A stretch of 64,000 bases of DNA from JAWLBW01 sp041687475 (GCA_041687475.1 JAWLBW010000001.1:5561-69560), one strand, 5' to 3'; numbered from the stretch's first letter, positions 6,915 through 15,658 are shown. Translations and numbers: made by a program. The notes: generated from the sequence alone by a model not told the origin.

Positions 6915-8138
6915 TCAGGCCGACGCCGAAACCAGCGCGCGCAGCTCGGGCGGCAGATCGGCGGGGTCGCCCTGGGCAACCGGAGCCGAGTTGAAGGTGT
7001 TCCAGAAGAGCAGGGCGCCGCTGCGCTCGCGTGCCCACGCGAGAAAGGCGGCCATGGCTTTGGCCGTATAGGTCTGCTCGAGGGGAAAGTGCGGCGAGGC
7101 CCACTCTGCGGCGGCCAGGCCCTCGGGGGTCGGCTTGCCATAGCCCCCGCCGTAGAACCGATTCTCGACCACCAGGTCGTCGCTTTCGAGCGGAACGTCG
7201 GGCACGCTCGGGTCAAGGCTGCGCAACGCGCCCAGGGTGCGGTTTGCAAGGCGAAGAATGTTCCACCGGTTGGCAACGATGGGTTCGGTAATGCGCACGG
7301 CGACGATGCGCGACGGCAGGCCGGCAAGACGCAGGCCCACGAGCAGGCCGGCTGCCGTACCGCAGCTGCCCGACGCGACAAACACATAATCAGGCTGCTC
7401 GATGACGCCGGCCCGTACCTGTTCGGCGAGCTCGAGGCCGGCGTTGATGTGGCCGATATTGCCGAGCGACGTCGTGGCCCCCGCCGGAATGTAGTACGGT
7501 TTTTGCTCGTTCTGCAGCGAAATGTACGAGCGCAGCCCGCGAGCCACCGACGAAACGTAACCCCCGCCGTAGGTAATGTTTGCGCCTGCCGCCACATCGG
7601 CCAGCAGGTTACGGCGCACATGCGCGGTAACGGGCTGTTCGAAGAGGCAGACATCGACCCGCATGCCCAGTCGCCCCCCGTGAATGGCCGAGGCAAGGCA
7701 CTGGTTCGAACCGAGGCCGCCCACGGTAAACAGGGCGTCGTAGCCCCCGAGCCGTGCTTCGGCCAGAAGGTGTTCGAGCTTGCGAACCTTGTTTCCCCCG
7801 TAAACCGGCGAAGTCATGTCGTCGCGCTTGACGTACAGGCGCGCGTCGCGCGAAGCCCCGGTGGGCAGCGGCAGGTCGTGGGCGGGGGTGGGGTAGGTGC
7901 CCAGCGGCATCCACGCCAGTCGGCCGCGCAGGCGCGGAAAACGGTCAAGTAGTTCGCTACTTCGGCCTTCATACAGGGCCTCGACCCGTTCAGCCGGAAA
8001 CCGCAGCAGCTTGTCGACTTCGTGGTTGTACCATGCGACACCGCCCACGCCCGCGCAGGCGGCGGCGCCGAGCCCCGTGCCGATGAACGCCCGCCGCGAG
8101 ATGCTGCGCCCGTGGACCTGGTTCTCTCCATCGCTCAT
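6915..8138 (-). CDS. D-cysteine desulfhydrase/ACC deaminase-like PLP enzyme with Tat signal
   Basis: A fold-type II PLP enzyme of 407 residues. After residue about 60 it follows the D-cysteine desulfhydrase/1-aminocyclopropane-1-carboxylate deaminase pattern: YVKRDDMTSPVYGGNKVRKLE (the second Lys of this block is the PLP Schiff-base position), VGGLGSNQC and ASGSCGTAAGLLVG (phosphate-binding loop). The N-terminus carries SRRAFIGTGLGAAACAGVGG, a twin-arginine signal with a Cys that could be lipidated. Such enzymes are usually cytoplasmic, so export is unusual. The ATG at 8138 has GGAG 9 nt upstream. The frame continues open to 8831 only because it is antisense-like sequence within the MBL gene region. 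Confidence 0.82.
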   Translation of the reverse strand: MSDGENQVHGRSISRRAFIGTGLGAAACAGVGGVAWYNHEVDKLLRFPAERVEALYEGRSSELLDRFPRLRGRLAWMPLGTYPTPAHDLPLPTGASRDARLYVKRDDMTSPVYGGNKVRKLEHLLAEARLGGYDALFTVGGLGSNQCLASAIHGGRLGMRVDVCLFEQPVTAHVRRNLLADVAAGANITYGGGYVSSVARGLRSYISLQNEQKPYYIPAGATTSLGNIGHINAGLELAEQVRAGVIEQPDYVFVASGSCGTAAGLLVGLRLAGLPSRIVAVRITEPIVANRWNILRLANRTLGALRSLDPSVPDVPLESDDLVVENRFYGGGYGKPTPEGLAAAEWASPHFPLEQTYTAKAMAAFLAWARERSGALLFWNTFNSAPVAQGDPADLPPELRALVSASA

Positions 8139-8242
8139 AATCGATCTCTCCCGGCCAAAGTATAGCAGGTACGAGGGATCGGTGTCGGCAATCGGAGTCG
8201 GGTTACGGCTGGCCGGCGAACTTGGGCGAATGGCTGTCGGCT

Positions 8243-9235
8243 TCAGCGAATGGCTGTCGAAGGTTCGGCGGCCGCCTGCATGGTTCCCAGGGTCTGCACC
8301 ATGCCGTCGGACTCTCTTTCCCAGACGAGCACGGTGCCCGCCTGCCGTCGCAGGCGCAGAAGGTCGCCGGCCGGCAATACGGCCACCCGGCGCGACAGCG
8401 GCGACCCCATGATTTCGTCGGCCAGCCAACTCATGGGTTCGTTGGGATCTGCGGGCGACTGCCAGAAGGCGCCGTAGTGTATGGGCACCATGACCCGCGC
8501 ACCCAGCATGCGAAAGGCGGCCAGAGCCTGGGGCGGGTTGATGTGGTGTCTCTCCCAACGGGGGCTGGGCTCCCTTCCCCTGACAGGTCCGATGGGAAGC
8601 AATGCCAGATCTATATGAGGAAACCGCTTGCCGATTTCCACGAACATGTCCGGGTTGTATCCGGTATCGCCGGCGAAATAGACGGTGAAGCCTTCGGCTT
8701 CGACAATCCAACCGCCGAAGGTGCCGCTCCACAGACCGTCGAATCCAAGGTAGCCGCCCCAATGCTGCGCGGGCACGGCGGTAATGCGCGCCGCACGACC
8801 CTCGCGGTTGATGACCAGGCGCGATTGCCACCAGTCGAAGCCGAAGGTCGGTCGGGGCGAAAGCCAGGCCTGAAATCGTTTGCTGTCGGGGGGAAAGAAG
8901 ACGGGCACCCCGGGGGCGAGTTTACTCAAGCTCCACGGATCGAAGTGATCCATGTGCGAATGCGAAATGAGCGCTACGTCGATGGGGGGAAGCGCTTCCG
9001 GGTCGAGCCCCAGGGCCTCCTTCCGCAAAAAGACGCCGCCCAGCTTGTGCGTGAAGAGTGGGTCGGTAAGAAAGCGGAACCCCTTGATGTCGACCCATAC
9101 CGTGGCGTGCCCGGCTCGCACGACCCGCACGCCCTCGACGGGACTCTGGGGTATCTGCGGACGAATGATCGGATGGCTGAGGCATGCCGCGAACATCACG
9201 GCAAAGACTAGCGGAATCAGTCGCACCCCCGGCAT
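8243..9235 (-). CDS. MBL-fold metal-dependent hydrolase, lipoprotein
   Basis: A 330-residue metallo-beta-lactamase-fold hydrolase of the UlaG/NAPE-phospholipase D-like branch. Visible motifs are ISHSHMDHFD (the H-x-H-x-D-H zinc site), VPAQHWGG, YFAGDTGYN and VMVPIHYGAF. A signal peptide ends in FAAC at Cys18, a lipobox, so it is probably lipid-anchored at the periplasmic face. Members of this branch act on phosphodiesters such as N-acyl-phosphatidylethanolamine or on cyclic phosphates. The substrate here is unknown. GGGAGGAG stands 4-5 nt before the ATG. It lies upstream of the Tat-PLP gene on the same strand, with about 100 nt between them. Confidence 0.85.
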   Translation of the reverse strand: MPGVRLIPLVFAVMFAACLSHPIIRPQIPQSPVEGVRVVRAGHATVWVDIKGFRFLTDPLFTHKLGGVFLRKEALGLDPEALPPIDVALISHSHMDHFDPWSLSKLAPGVPVFFPPDSKRFQAWLSPRPTFGFDWWQSRLVINREGRAARITAVPAQHWGGYLGFDGLWSGTFGGWIVEAEGFTVYFAGDTGYNPDMFVEIGKRFPHIDLALLPIGPVRGREPSPRWERHHINPPQALAAFRMLGARVMVPIHYGAFWQSPADPNEPMSWLADEIMGSPLSRRVAVLPAGDLLRLRRQAGTVLVWERESDGMVQTLGTMQAAAEPSTAIR

Positions 9236-9267
9236 ACGGCTCCTCCCTTTCGCCCCAGTATGGCATG

Positions 9268-9296
9268 AAAAAAGGCCGCCGGGTACCCGGTGGCCT
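9268..9296 (-). terminator. Rho-independent terminator of the 197-aa membrane protein gene
   Basis: AAGGCC-G-CCGGGTACCCGG-T-GGCCTT forms a strong stem. The A-run at 9268-9273 supplies the T-run on the minus strand. Confidence 0.8.
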
Positions 9297-9322
9297 TGCT
9301 TGAAAACCGATTGTCCTGCGCT

Positions 9323-9916
9323 TCAGGGCCGCACGGGCGGCAAGAGGCCGGCCCCGCTTTCGCGTAGATTGCGAATCACAAGAAACAGCAGCGGCACACC
9401 GACGAAGACCCCCATGCCCAGCATGGTAAGCACCCAGGTCGTATCGTGCCAGACCCATGGCTTATCGCCCAGCGCGCGTGTCGCCGCTTCGGGATAATCG
9501 GCATGGCGTACCAGCACGAGAAAGCGCTGCAGCGCCGCTGCCGTGACGCCCACGAGCAAGACTGCCCCGACGGCCGGTACGGCCAGGGCCGACCGCGGCG
9601 TGTCGCCACGCACCAACGCCGCCGTGAGGCCGAACCCGAACAGAACGGCGAGGGGATACGACAACATGGTCAGCGCCGCCGCCCAGCCGGGCACCTGCGA
9701 TGCATCCACATAGTACAGCCATGACCAGTCGGGCCACTGGGTGTAGAAGAACACCCCGGTGGGCAGAAAGATCAGAAAGGCGAAGAGCGCCGTCTCACGA
9801 AACCAGCGGTTCAGCCAGAGCGATCCGGCGCCGGCAAGCTGCCGGTGCGCGCTCAGGGCAAGAACGGCCCCACAGATGAGGCAAAGTGGTAAATCCTGGA
9901 AGACTGTGGGAATCAC
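9323..9916 (-). CDS. Hypothetical polytopic membrane protein (197 aa)
   Basis: I do not recognise this family. The protein has about five hydrophobic segments: near 9-25, 42-58, 82-102, 113-130 and 160-182. The connecting stretch YTQWPDWSWLYYVDASQVPG is aromatic-rich and probably periplasmic. The predicted start is GTG 9916, with a G-run immediately before it rather than at a normal distance, so the start is doubtful. It is flanked by terminators on both sides and appears monocistronic. No enzymatic motif is visible. Confidence 0.65.
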   Translation of the reverse strand: MIPTVFQDLPLCLICGAVLALSAHRQLAGAGSLWLNRWFRETALFAFLIFLPTGVFFYTQWPDWSWLYYVDASQVPGWAAALTMLSYPLAVLFGFGLTAALVRGDTPRSALAVPAVGAVLLVGVTAAALQRFLVLVRHADYPEAATRALGDKPWVWHDTTWVLTMLGMGVFVGVPLLFLVIRNLRESGAGLLPPVRP

Positions 9917-9962
9917 CCCCCGGCGTGACGGAGCGAACCGTCGTCAAACGTTGCGGAAATGA

Positions 9963-9991
9963 GGGGAAGGGCTGAGTCGGGCCTCTTCCCC
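9963..9991 (-). terminator. Possible terminator of the MaoC gene
   Basis: GGGGAAG and CTTCCCC are separated by 15 nt just beyond the stop of the MaoC gene. The tail is only moderately T-rich (TCATTTCC). Confidence 0.35.
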
Positions 9992-10000
9992 GTTGAAAAA

Positions 10001-10864
10001 TCAGGCCGAGACTTCGGCCACGCCGTCCTTGACGACCTCTTCGCCCTGGTCGTTGAGCACGACGAAGTCGTACACCGTGTTGCCGTTTTCGGTGCCGGTT
10101 TTCCAGCCCTTGACGGTAACGGTCTGCTCGGGAAGCACGGGCTTCGAGAAGCGAACCTTGAAGCGCTTGAGTTTTGTCGGATCGCCGCCGGCGGCCTTGT
10201 CGATGAAGCCCTTGCTGGCGATGGCCATGGTGCACAGGCCGTGAACGATAATGCCGGGCAGGCCGGCCATCTGGGCCATGTTGGGGTCGGTGTGAATCGG
10301 GTTGTGATCGCCCGAGGCTTCGGCGTAGCGATGGGTCTGGTCGGGGTCGATCTTCTGCGAGTATACGAGGTCGGGCTCGCCGCGCTGCGGAGCTTCGGCT
10401 TCGGGCTTCTTTTCGCCGCCGGGGCCTTTGCTCTTGCCGCGAATGAACATGGTGCCCGAACCGTCGAGTACCGTTTCGCCGTTCTGATTCACGCTCTTGA
10501 GGCCGATTTTGAGAATGTCGCCGCTTTCCTTTTCCTCAATGGTGGCCACGCTGGCGGTGGTGCTGATAGTATCGCCCGGACGCACCGGCACACCGTAGCG
10601 CATGTCCTGCTCGCCGTGCAGCAGGCGCATCAGGTTGCGGCCCTGCGCCTCTTCGCTGCCGTGTACGTCGACGTCGAACATCGGCTGACCGAGGGCCATC
10701 CACGCGTACACGACCCCGAACTGCGGCGGCGCGATGGCGTTCTCGCCGAAGAAGGCCGGGTTGTCTTCATTGTATGAGCGGGCGTACTTTTCGGTTGCCT
10801 CGGCCGTGACATTGTATTCCTGCGACGGATAACTTTTGCCGACCACTGCCGTATTCAGCGCCAT
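10001..10864 (-). CDS. MaoC-family double hotdog (R)-specific enoyl-CoA hydratase
   Basis: A 287-residue protein made of two hotdog folds. An N-terminal FAS1-like dehydratase half ends around residue 145. A charged linker (KGPGGEKKPEAEAP) follows, then a C-terminal MaoC half carries the hydratase-2 motif SGDHNPIHTDPNMAQ with the following GIIVHGLCTMA. The Asp/His dyad hydrates trans-2-enoyl-CoA in (R)-specific beta-oxidation or supplies (R)-3-hydroxyacyl-CoA. AGAGAGG precedes the ATG. It has its own promoter and appears monocistronic. The SDR and crotonase genes at 52.6-54.3 kb belong to the same area of metabolism. Confidence 0.86.
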   Translation of the reverse strand: MALNTAVVGKSYPSQEYNVTAEATEKYARSYNEDNPAFFGENAIAPPQFGVVYAWMALGQPMFDVDVHGSEEAQGRNLMRLLHGEQDMRYGVPVRPGDTISTTASVATIEEKESGDILKIGLKSVNQNGETVLDGSGTMFIRGKSKGPGGEKKPEAEAPQRGEPDLVYSQKIDPDQTHRYAEASGDHNPIHTDPNMAQMAGLPGIIVHGLCTMAIASKGFIDKAAGGDPTKLKRFKVRFSKPVLPEQTVTVKGWKTGTENGNTVYDFVVLNDQGEEVVKDGVAEVSA

Positions 10865-10890
10865 GAGGTACCTCTCTGGAGTAAAGTATC

Positions 10891-10920
10891 CTTATAGCGG
10901 AAGAAGCGCCATCTTCGCAA
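10891..10920 (-). promoter_or_regulatory. Predicted promoter of the MaoC gene
   Basis: TTGCGA, 18 nt, TATAAG. The leader to the ATG at 10864 is about 20 nt and carries an AGAGAGG site. Confidence 0.55.
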
Positions 10921-11033
10921 GCGCCTGCCTACCGTAAGGTCGGTAATCAGGGGTCTGCTTGCCGGGCCCCCCGATACCCTAAGCGGAAACCAAAAAGTGC
11001 CCTTGTATCCGTTATTTATCCTGCCTGCCGCAT

Positions 11034-11063
11034 TTGACACGGACGCCCGCCCTTCGGTATTCT
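11034..11063 (+). promoter_or_regulatory. Predicted sigma-70 promoter of the envelope operon at 11.1-13.8 kb
   Basis: TTGACA (perfect -35) and TATTCT separated by 18 nt, about 35 nt upstream of the first gene's ATG at 11099. Confidence 0.65.
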
Positions 11064-11098
11064 GAGTGCGTTTTCGCTCTCACGAAGGAACCCGGCAC

Positions 11099-11740
11099 AT
11101 GGCGAAGAAAAAGAAGCGGGCAGCAGGTGCGCGCCAGGACAAGGTAACGCTTTCCGAACCACATCGGCCGCTCGGCACCGGCATTCTATGGTCGACGGCG
11201 GCAGCCGGGCTGCTCGTGTTCCTGCTCTTTCTCGCCATGCCCTGGGTAAACGTGCAGGGCGCGTCGAAGTCGGCGCTCACGCTTGTCGGCGAGGCCTTCG
11301 CGAACCGCAGCTGGTTCGTTGCCGGTTCGCTCTTGTTCCTGCTTGTGCCCGCTCTGCTTGCCATCGGCCTGGCTTTTCTGCCGCCGCGATTGTGGATGCG
11401 CGACCTCTTCGCCACCGCGACCGCCCTGTCGGGTGGGTTTGCCCTGCTCGTCGCGAACATTCTGACCCGCAGCACGCGCAATCTGCTGGTCTTCGGCAGC
11501 GGCCGCCAGAGCGCCGAGGCCGGCGTGGCCGCCATTTACTTCGGTCTGCTGGCCGTTACCGTGGGGGCGCTTGCATGGCTGGTGCGCTTCGACACGCAGG
11601 TTCAGCGTCGCAGCGAACAGTTCGAATGGTTCGGCGCCTTTGTGTTCATCCTGCTTCTGGTGCTCTTCTTCAACTACCAGGTCATTCCCCACTCGATCGT
11701 TCCCCCGCCTGAAGTCATCAGGCAGCGGCTGGGATGGTAA
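11099..11740 (+). CDS. Hypothetical four-helix membrane protein
   Basis: The first gene of a three-gene operon; 213 residues with no family I recognise. It opens with a strongly basic tail (MAKKKKRAAGARQDK), then about five hydrophobic segments starting at ILWSTAAAGLLVFLLFLAM. One longer polar stretch (residues about 115-130, TRSTRNLLVFGSGRQSAE) lies in the middle. The ATG at 11099 has AAGGA upstream. An earlier in-frame ATG at 11066 has no site and would overlap the promoter. The stop overlaps the next gene by 7 nt, so translation is coupled. The M23 endopeptidase two genes on suggests a cell-wall or division role, which is inference only. Confidence 0.68.
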   Translation: MAKKKKRAAGARQDKVTLSEPHRPLGTGILWSTAAAGLLVFLLFLAMPWVNVQGASKSALTLVGEAFANRSWFVAGSLLFLLVPALLAIGLAFLPPRLWMRDLFATATALSGGFALLVANILTRSTRNLLVFGSGRQSAEAGVAAIYFGLLAVTVGALAWLVRFDTQVQRRSEQFEWFGAFVFILLLVLFFNYQVIPHSIVPPPEVIRQRLGW

Positions 11741-12294
11741 TCGCGCAGCGTTCGCCAATGCGGTGGTTGCCGGCATTACTGCTCGTCCTTGCGCTTCTTC
11801 CCGCCGGAAAGGTGTTTGCCTGGGAACCGCCCATGAAGGTCGAGCAGAGTATTCTCGGCAATGTCATCGTTTACCGTGACGGCGAACAGCAGCCCTATTG
11901 GGCAATGACCGGCTATAAGCTCGACCGTGCTTTCGAGGGTTCGCCTCGCGCGGTGGCGCTGGCAAAGCAATACCAGTTCTGGTCTACCGTGGGGTTGGCG
12001 TCTACGGCCGTAGGAAACGCCCTGTTTCTCGGTGGAGTCTACTACCGGTTGGCACATGAATACCGGCGCAACGATCACCCCGCGTCGTGGGCGTTCGTGA
12101 TCAGCGGCGGCTTGCTGAGCATGGGTGGTTCGTTCATCAACATGAATTCGAAGCGTCTGATCTTTCAGGCGGTCAACGCTTTCAATGAAGACTACGACCC
12201 CCAACAGATACCGAAGCTTCGTATCGAAGCCGGTTGGGAAGCCGCGCCCGAAGGCCGGCTGGTTCTGGATTTTCCGCTGGGAGGAATACGGTGA
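11734..12294 (+). CDS. Hypothetical secreted/membrane protein (186 aa)
   Basis: The second gene of the operon; family not recognised. A signal peptide (RWLPALLLVLALLPAGKVFA) is followed by a short periplasmic region. Two hydrophobic hairpins come next (WSTVGLASTAVGNALFLGG and WAFVISGGLLSMGGSFINM), and the C-terminal tail is polar. ATG 11734 overlaps the previous stop. A second in-frame ATG at 11758 would give a more typical signal peptide. The stop codon overlaps the GTG start of the M23 gene (GTGA), with a strong site GGGAGGA inside this gene. Confidence 0.65.
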   Translation: MVIAQRSPMRWLPALLLVLALLPAGKVFAWEPPMKVEQSILGNVIVYRDGEQQPYWAMTGYKLDRAFEGSPRAVALAKQYQFWSTVGLASTAVGNALFLGGVYYRLAHEYRRNDHPASWAFVISGGLLSMGGSFINMNSKRLIFQAVNAFNEDYDPQQIPKLRIEAGWEAAPEGRLVLDFPLGGIR

Positions 12295-13784
12295 GGAGGC
12301 GCGTACCGACATATCTGGCCGCGCAGCGGCAACGACGCAAGCAGCGTGCCCGCAGGCGGCTGGCATTGATTGTGACCTCGATTGTCGGCGTACTGCTTCT
12401 GGTCGTCGGAGTCGCCCGCCTGCTCGAATCGGATTCCGATGATGCGTTTTCGGCGCGTGTCGCCGACGAAACGCCTGCCGAGCATGAAGATGCGGCTTCC
12501 GAAGAGTCGGTCGACGCCGAAACGCCTGCCGCCGAACCAGCGCCTGTTGCCGCCGATTCACCTGCCGAAGTGCCCGAAGAAGACTTTGAAGAGAGCGAGA
12601 TTTCGCGAGGGGCCACCCAGGAGCCCGTTGTCGAAGCCGAACTCTGGGGGCCGCCCGACCCGTTTGTGCGTTATGTCGGTAGCATCAAGCCGGGCGATGC
12701 ATTCGGCACGGCGCTCGACACCGTGGGCGTGCCGCCCGATATTTCTCAACAGATCATACGCACGCTGCGCGGAACGCTCGACTTCCGGCGCATACGTCCG
12801 CACGATGCGTTTTCTGCCCTGGTATCGCGAGAAGGCGAGTTGCTCGAGTTTACCTACGAGCGGGGTTCGGCCGAAGTCTATTCCATCGAAGTCGTCGACG
12901 GCAAGTGGATTCCTCTGAAAAAGCAGAAGGAATACGAGCGGCGCCTTGCGCTGGTACAGGGCGAGGTGTCGTCGACGCTTTTCGAGGCTGTCGTTGCCGC
13001 CGGCGAGTCGCCCGAGCTCATCATGAACTTCGTCGATATCTTCGCCTGGGAAATCGACTTCTCCATCATGACGCGAAAGGGCGACCGATTTCTCGTCCTT
13101 GTCGAAAAGCTTTTCGACCGTGGGTCGTTCTTCGGTTACGGCCGCATCTACCACGCCCGCTATGTGAACCAGGGCCAGGAGCACGCCGCCACGTACTTCG
13201 AGGCGCCCGACGGGTTTTCGGGCTACTTCGACCGTGAAGGGCGTAACCTGCGCAAAGCCTTCCTGCGCGCGCCCCTCAACTTCCGTTACATCTCTTCGGG
13301 CTTTACTTCGAGCCGGTTTCACCCGGTGCTCGGCAAGAAGCGTTCGCACCGGGCCATCGATTACGCCGCGCCCACCGGCACGCCGATCTGGTCGGTGGCC
13401 GACGGCGTGATTACCGATATCGGGTGGATGGGCGGCGCCGGTCGAGCCATTCGCATTCGCCACGCCAACGGCTATACCACGAGCTACAGCCACCTTTCCC
13501 GCTTCGCCAAGGGAATGCGCAAGGGCACGAAGGTGCGCCAGCAGCAGATCATCGGCTACGTGGGCGCCACGGGGCTGGCCACCGGCCCCCACCTGCATTA
13601 CGTGCTCAAGGTAAACGGTACGCCCGTGAACCCGGCCAGGGTAAAGCTGCCTGCCGGCGATCCGGTTCCGCGTAAGTACCTGACACGCTTCCAGGAAGAG
13701 CGTGGACAGTGGGAAAACGAAGTGGTACGCCGGCTTGAGGGCACGCAGCCGCAGGTTCTTCCGGCGGCGGCCACGGCCGACTGA
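12291..13784 (+). CDS. M23 family metalloendopeptidase, membrane-anchored
   Basis: A murein hydrolase-type protein of 497 residues. A basic N-terminus precedes one membrane helix (residues about 24-42). A long acidic Ala/Pro/Glu linker (about 50-115) and an OapA/Csd3-like middle region (about 125-320) follow. The C-terminal LytM domain has the zinc ligands His353 and Asp357 in HRAIDY and the H-x-H motif GPHLHY at 434-436. Complete ligands suggest an active DD-endopeptidase, similar in design to MepM. The GTG start has GGGAGGA 6 nt upstream and overlaps the previous stop. The frame is open further upstream to 12234, but that part lies in another gene. Confidence 0.88.
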   Translation: MRRRVPTYLAAQRQRRKQRARRRLALIVTSIVGVLLLVVGVARLLESDSDDAFSARVADETPAEHEDAASEESVDAETPAAEPAPVAADSPAEVPEEDFEESEISRGATQEPVVEAELWGPPDPFVRYVGSIKPGDAFGTALDTVGVPPDISQQIIRTLRGTLDFRRIRPHDAFSALVSREGELLEFTYERGSAEVYSIEVVDGKWIPLKKQKEYERRLALVQGEVSSTLFEAVVAAGESPELIMNFVDIFAWEIDFSIMTRKGDRFLVLVEKLFDRGSFFGYGRIYHARYVNQGQEHAATYFEAPDGFSGYFDREGRNLRKAFLRAPLNFRYISSGFTSSRFHPVLGKKRSHRAIDYAAPTGTPIWSVADGVITDIGWMGGAGRAIRIRHANGYTTSYSHLSRFAKGMRKGTKVRQQQIIGYVGATGLATGPHLHYVLKVNGTPVNPARVKLPAGDPVPRKYLTRFQEERGQWENEVVRRLEGTQPQVLPAAATAD

Positions 13785-13796
13785 TCCCGTTTTTCG

Positions 13797-13825
13797 TTGG
13801 ACGGGCGTGCTTCGGCTGCTATGAT
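13797..13825 (+). promoter_or_regulatory. Predicted promoter of the saccharopine-dehydrogenase-like gene
   Basis: TTGGAC, 17 nt, TATGAT with a TGC extension. It starts 13 bp after the M23 stop and gives a leader of about 33 nt to ATG 13866. Confidence 0.6.
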
Positions 13826-13865
13826 GGAGCTTTTCGGCCCCATCATCGCCTACGGAAGCAACAGC

Positions 13866-14936
13866 ATGAAAGAGCCCATTCTACTGCTTGGAGCCACCGG
13901 GTTTACCGGAAGGATGACGGCGGCGGCCATGTGCCGGCGCGGTCTTCCGTTCGCCATCGCCGGCCGCAATGCGGGCAGGCTCGAAGAGCTTGCGCGCGCG
14001 CTGCCCTGGCGTCCCTCCATCGTAACGGTCGATGTCGAGAACGACGACAGCCTGCGCCACGCCTTCGAAGGCCGAAAGGCCATCGTCAACTGCGTCGGGC
14101 CGTTCATGCGCTACGGCATCAGGGTGGTGCGGGCTGCCGTCGCGTGCGGCGCCCATTATGTCGACTCGACCGGCGAGGTACCCTACATGCGTGACGTGGC
14201 CGTGCGCTTCGATCGTGCGGCCAGGGAGGCCGGGGTGTCCATCACGCCCGCCACCGCCTACGAGGTCGCGTTGGCCGACTGCGCGGCCGGAAGGCTTGCT
14301 TCAGAATTGGGCGGCGCCGACGAGGTCGAAGTGCTTTACAGTCTCGACAAGGTGCGGATATCGGCCGGAACGGCGCTCTCGGCGCTCGAGGTGCTCAGGC
14401 ACGGCGGTCTGGCCTATGAGAACAGCCGGTGGATCACCGAACGGGCCTTCCGTGAAATGCGCCGCATTCCCCTGCCCGGGGGCAAGGTAACCGGCCTGGG
14501 CTTTCCGTCGGGCGAGATTGCTTCCATTCCCCTGCACGTGCAGACCCCCAGCGTGAAAACCTTCATGGCGCTTCCGCTGCCGCTTGCCTTGGGCGGGTTT
14601 GCAAGCGGGCCCGCCATCGACCTGCTGTCGAAACGCATTGCCCGCGCGCTCGAAAAGACCGCCGGCCGGCTCGCGCCCGACGAACGGCAGACCCGTCGCA
14701 CCGAGTTCGTGATATCGGTACGCTTCCGGCGACAGCGGCGGTACGTGCAGTCGGTGGTGCAGGGGCGCGACATGTACGGCGTTACGGCGTGGATTCTCGC
14801 TTACGCGGCCGACCGGTTGCTGAACGGCGACCGTCTCCCGGCGGGCGTGCTTGCGCCGTCGCAGCTGCTCGACCCGGTACGCTTCTTCCAGGACATTCGC
14901 TCGCAATGGATTACCGAGTTCGAGCGCAGTCTGTAG
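13866..14936 (+). CDS. Saccharopine dehydrogenase-like NAD(P)-binding protein
   Basis: A 356-residue reductase-type protein. It starts with a Rossmann motif GATGFTGR, followed by the SDH core IVNCVGPFMRYG, ACGAHYVDSTGEVP and ITPATAYEVALADCAAG. This is the pattern of the trans-acting enoyl-reductase/saccharopine-reductase-like family (such as mycobacterial lipid enoyl reductases), not of true lysine-pathway saccharopine dehydrogenase. The function is therefore a redox step on an unknown, possibly lipid, substrate. ATG 13866 follows the predicted promoter by a suitable distance and has GGAAG upstream. The next gene overlaps its 3' end by 31 nt. Confidence 0.78.
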   Translation: MKEPILLLGATGFTGRMTAAAMCRRGLPFAIAGRNAGRLEELARALPWRPSIVTVDVENDDSLRHAFEGRKAIVNCVGPFMRYGIRVVRAAVACGAHYVDSTGEVPYMRDVAVRFDRAAREAGVSITPATAYEVALADCAAGRLASELGGADEVEVLYSLDKVRISAGTALSALEVLRHGGLAYENSRWITERAFREMRRIPLPGGKVTGLGFPSGEIASIPLHVQTPSVKTFMALPLPLALGGFASGPAIDLLSKRIARALEKTAGRLAPDERQTRRTEFVISVRFRRQRRYVQSVVQGRDMYGVTAWILAYAADRLLNGDRLPAGVLAPSQLLDPVRFFQDIRSQWITEFERSL

Positions 14937-15658
14937 CCGTCTGCATCGTGGGCGACGTGGCGCCCGAAGCCGACCCCGAGGCGCTTGCAGCCTTCGCCCT
15001 TCGTGTCGGCGCCGACGGTATCGACCTGCGAACCGGGTTGGGGCTGCCGCAGGCCCTTGTTCCCGGCAACGTGTCACGCTGGCGCCGGATATTGCAAACG
15101 ACCGGACTTACGGCGCCGATTCTCGCGTCGCAATTCGAGTTGACCGAAGCAGCACCCGACCCGAAGGCCGTAGAGGCGCTGGTTGGCTTGGCCGATGGCG
15201 TGGGTATCACAGCGGTCAGGCTCATTCCCCTGACGCGCGATACGGCCGCCTTGGCGGTGCACGTGAGGCACTTGCGCGAGCGTTTTCCCCATGTGGGGTG
15301 GATGATTGAAACCACCGGCGCCTGGGCGGGCGAGACCGGTGGTCTCGAAGGTGCCTGGCCCTCGGGTGCCTCGGAATGGCTGTGGGATATGGCGCATACC
15401 CTGGCGGCAGGCGAGACGGCGGTCGAGACGCTCGATCGCCTGGGACTTCCCCGTCACGTTCACGTCGGACATTTTGACGCGGCGCCGCTGGGGCGTCGGA
15501 TGCTTCCCCCCGAGATGGTGCAGGAAGCCGTGCAGGAGCTTCTGCGGCGAGGTTACGACGGGGCGTTTTCGGGCGAGTGGCTGGGTTGGCCCGAGAGTCG
15601 TCGCGAGACCGAAGTCGGACGCAGCATCGCCGCTCTGCGGGCGTTCGTCGGCTCGTAG
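14906..15658 (+). CDS. Sugar phosphate isomerase/epimerase-like TIM barrel protein
   Basis: A 250-residue AP-endonuclease-2/xylose-isomerase-type TIM barrel. Clues are GADGIDLRTG at the first strand, GWMIETTGAWAGE, and the terminal HVHVGHFDAAPLGRRM, followed by RRGYDGAFSGEW, the His and Glu metal ligands of this family. The substrate cannot be told. The start is set at ATG 14906, inside the previous gene, with AGGA 11 nt upstream. A later non-ATG start is possible. It overlaps the saccharopine-dehydrogenase-like gene and is very likely co-transcribed with it. Confidence 0.72.
   Translation: MDYRVRAQSVAVCIVGDVAPEADPEALAAFALRVGADGIDLRTGLGLPQALVPGNVSRWRRILQTTGLTAPILASQFELTEAAPDPKAVEALVGLADGVGITAVRLIPLTRDTAALAVHVRHLRERFPHVGWMIETTGAWAGETGGLEGAWPSGASEWLWDMAHTLAAGETAVETLDRLGLPRHVHVGHFDAAPLGRRMLPPEMVQEAVQELLRRGYDGAFSGEWLGWPESRRETEVGRSIAALRAFVGS

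Noticed and set aside
6915..8831. Extended frame giving a 638-residue version of the PLP enzyme
   Set aside because: The part above 8138 is antisense-frame sequence of the MBL gene; the Tat signal and ribosome binding site fix the start at 8138.
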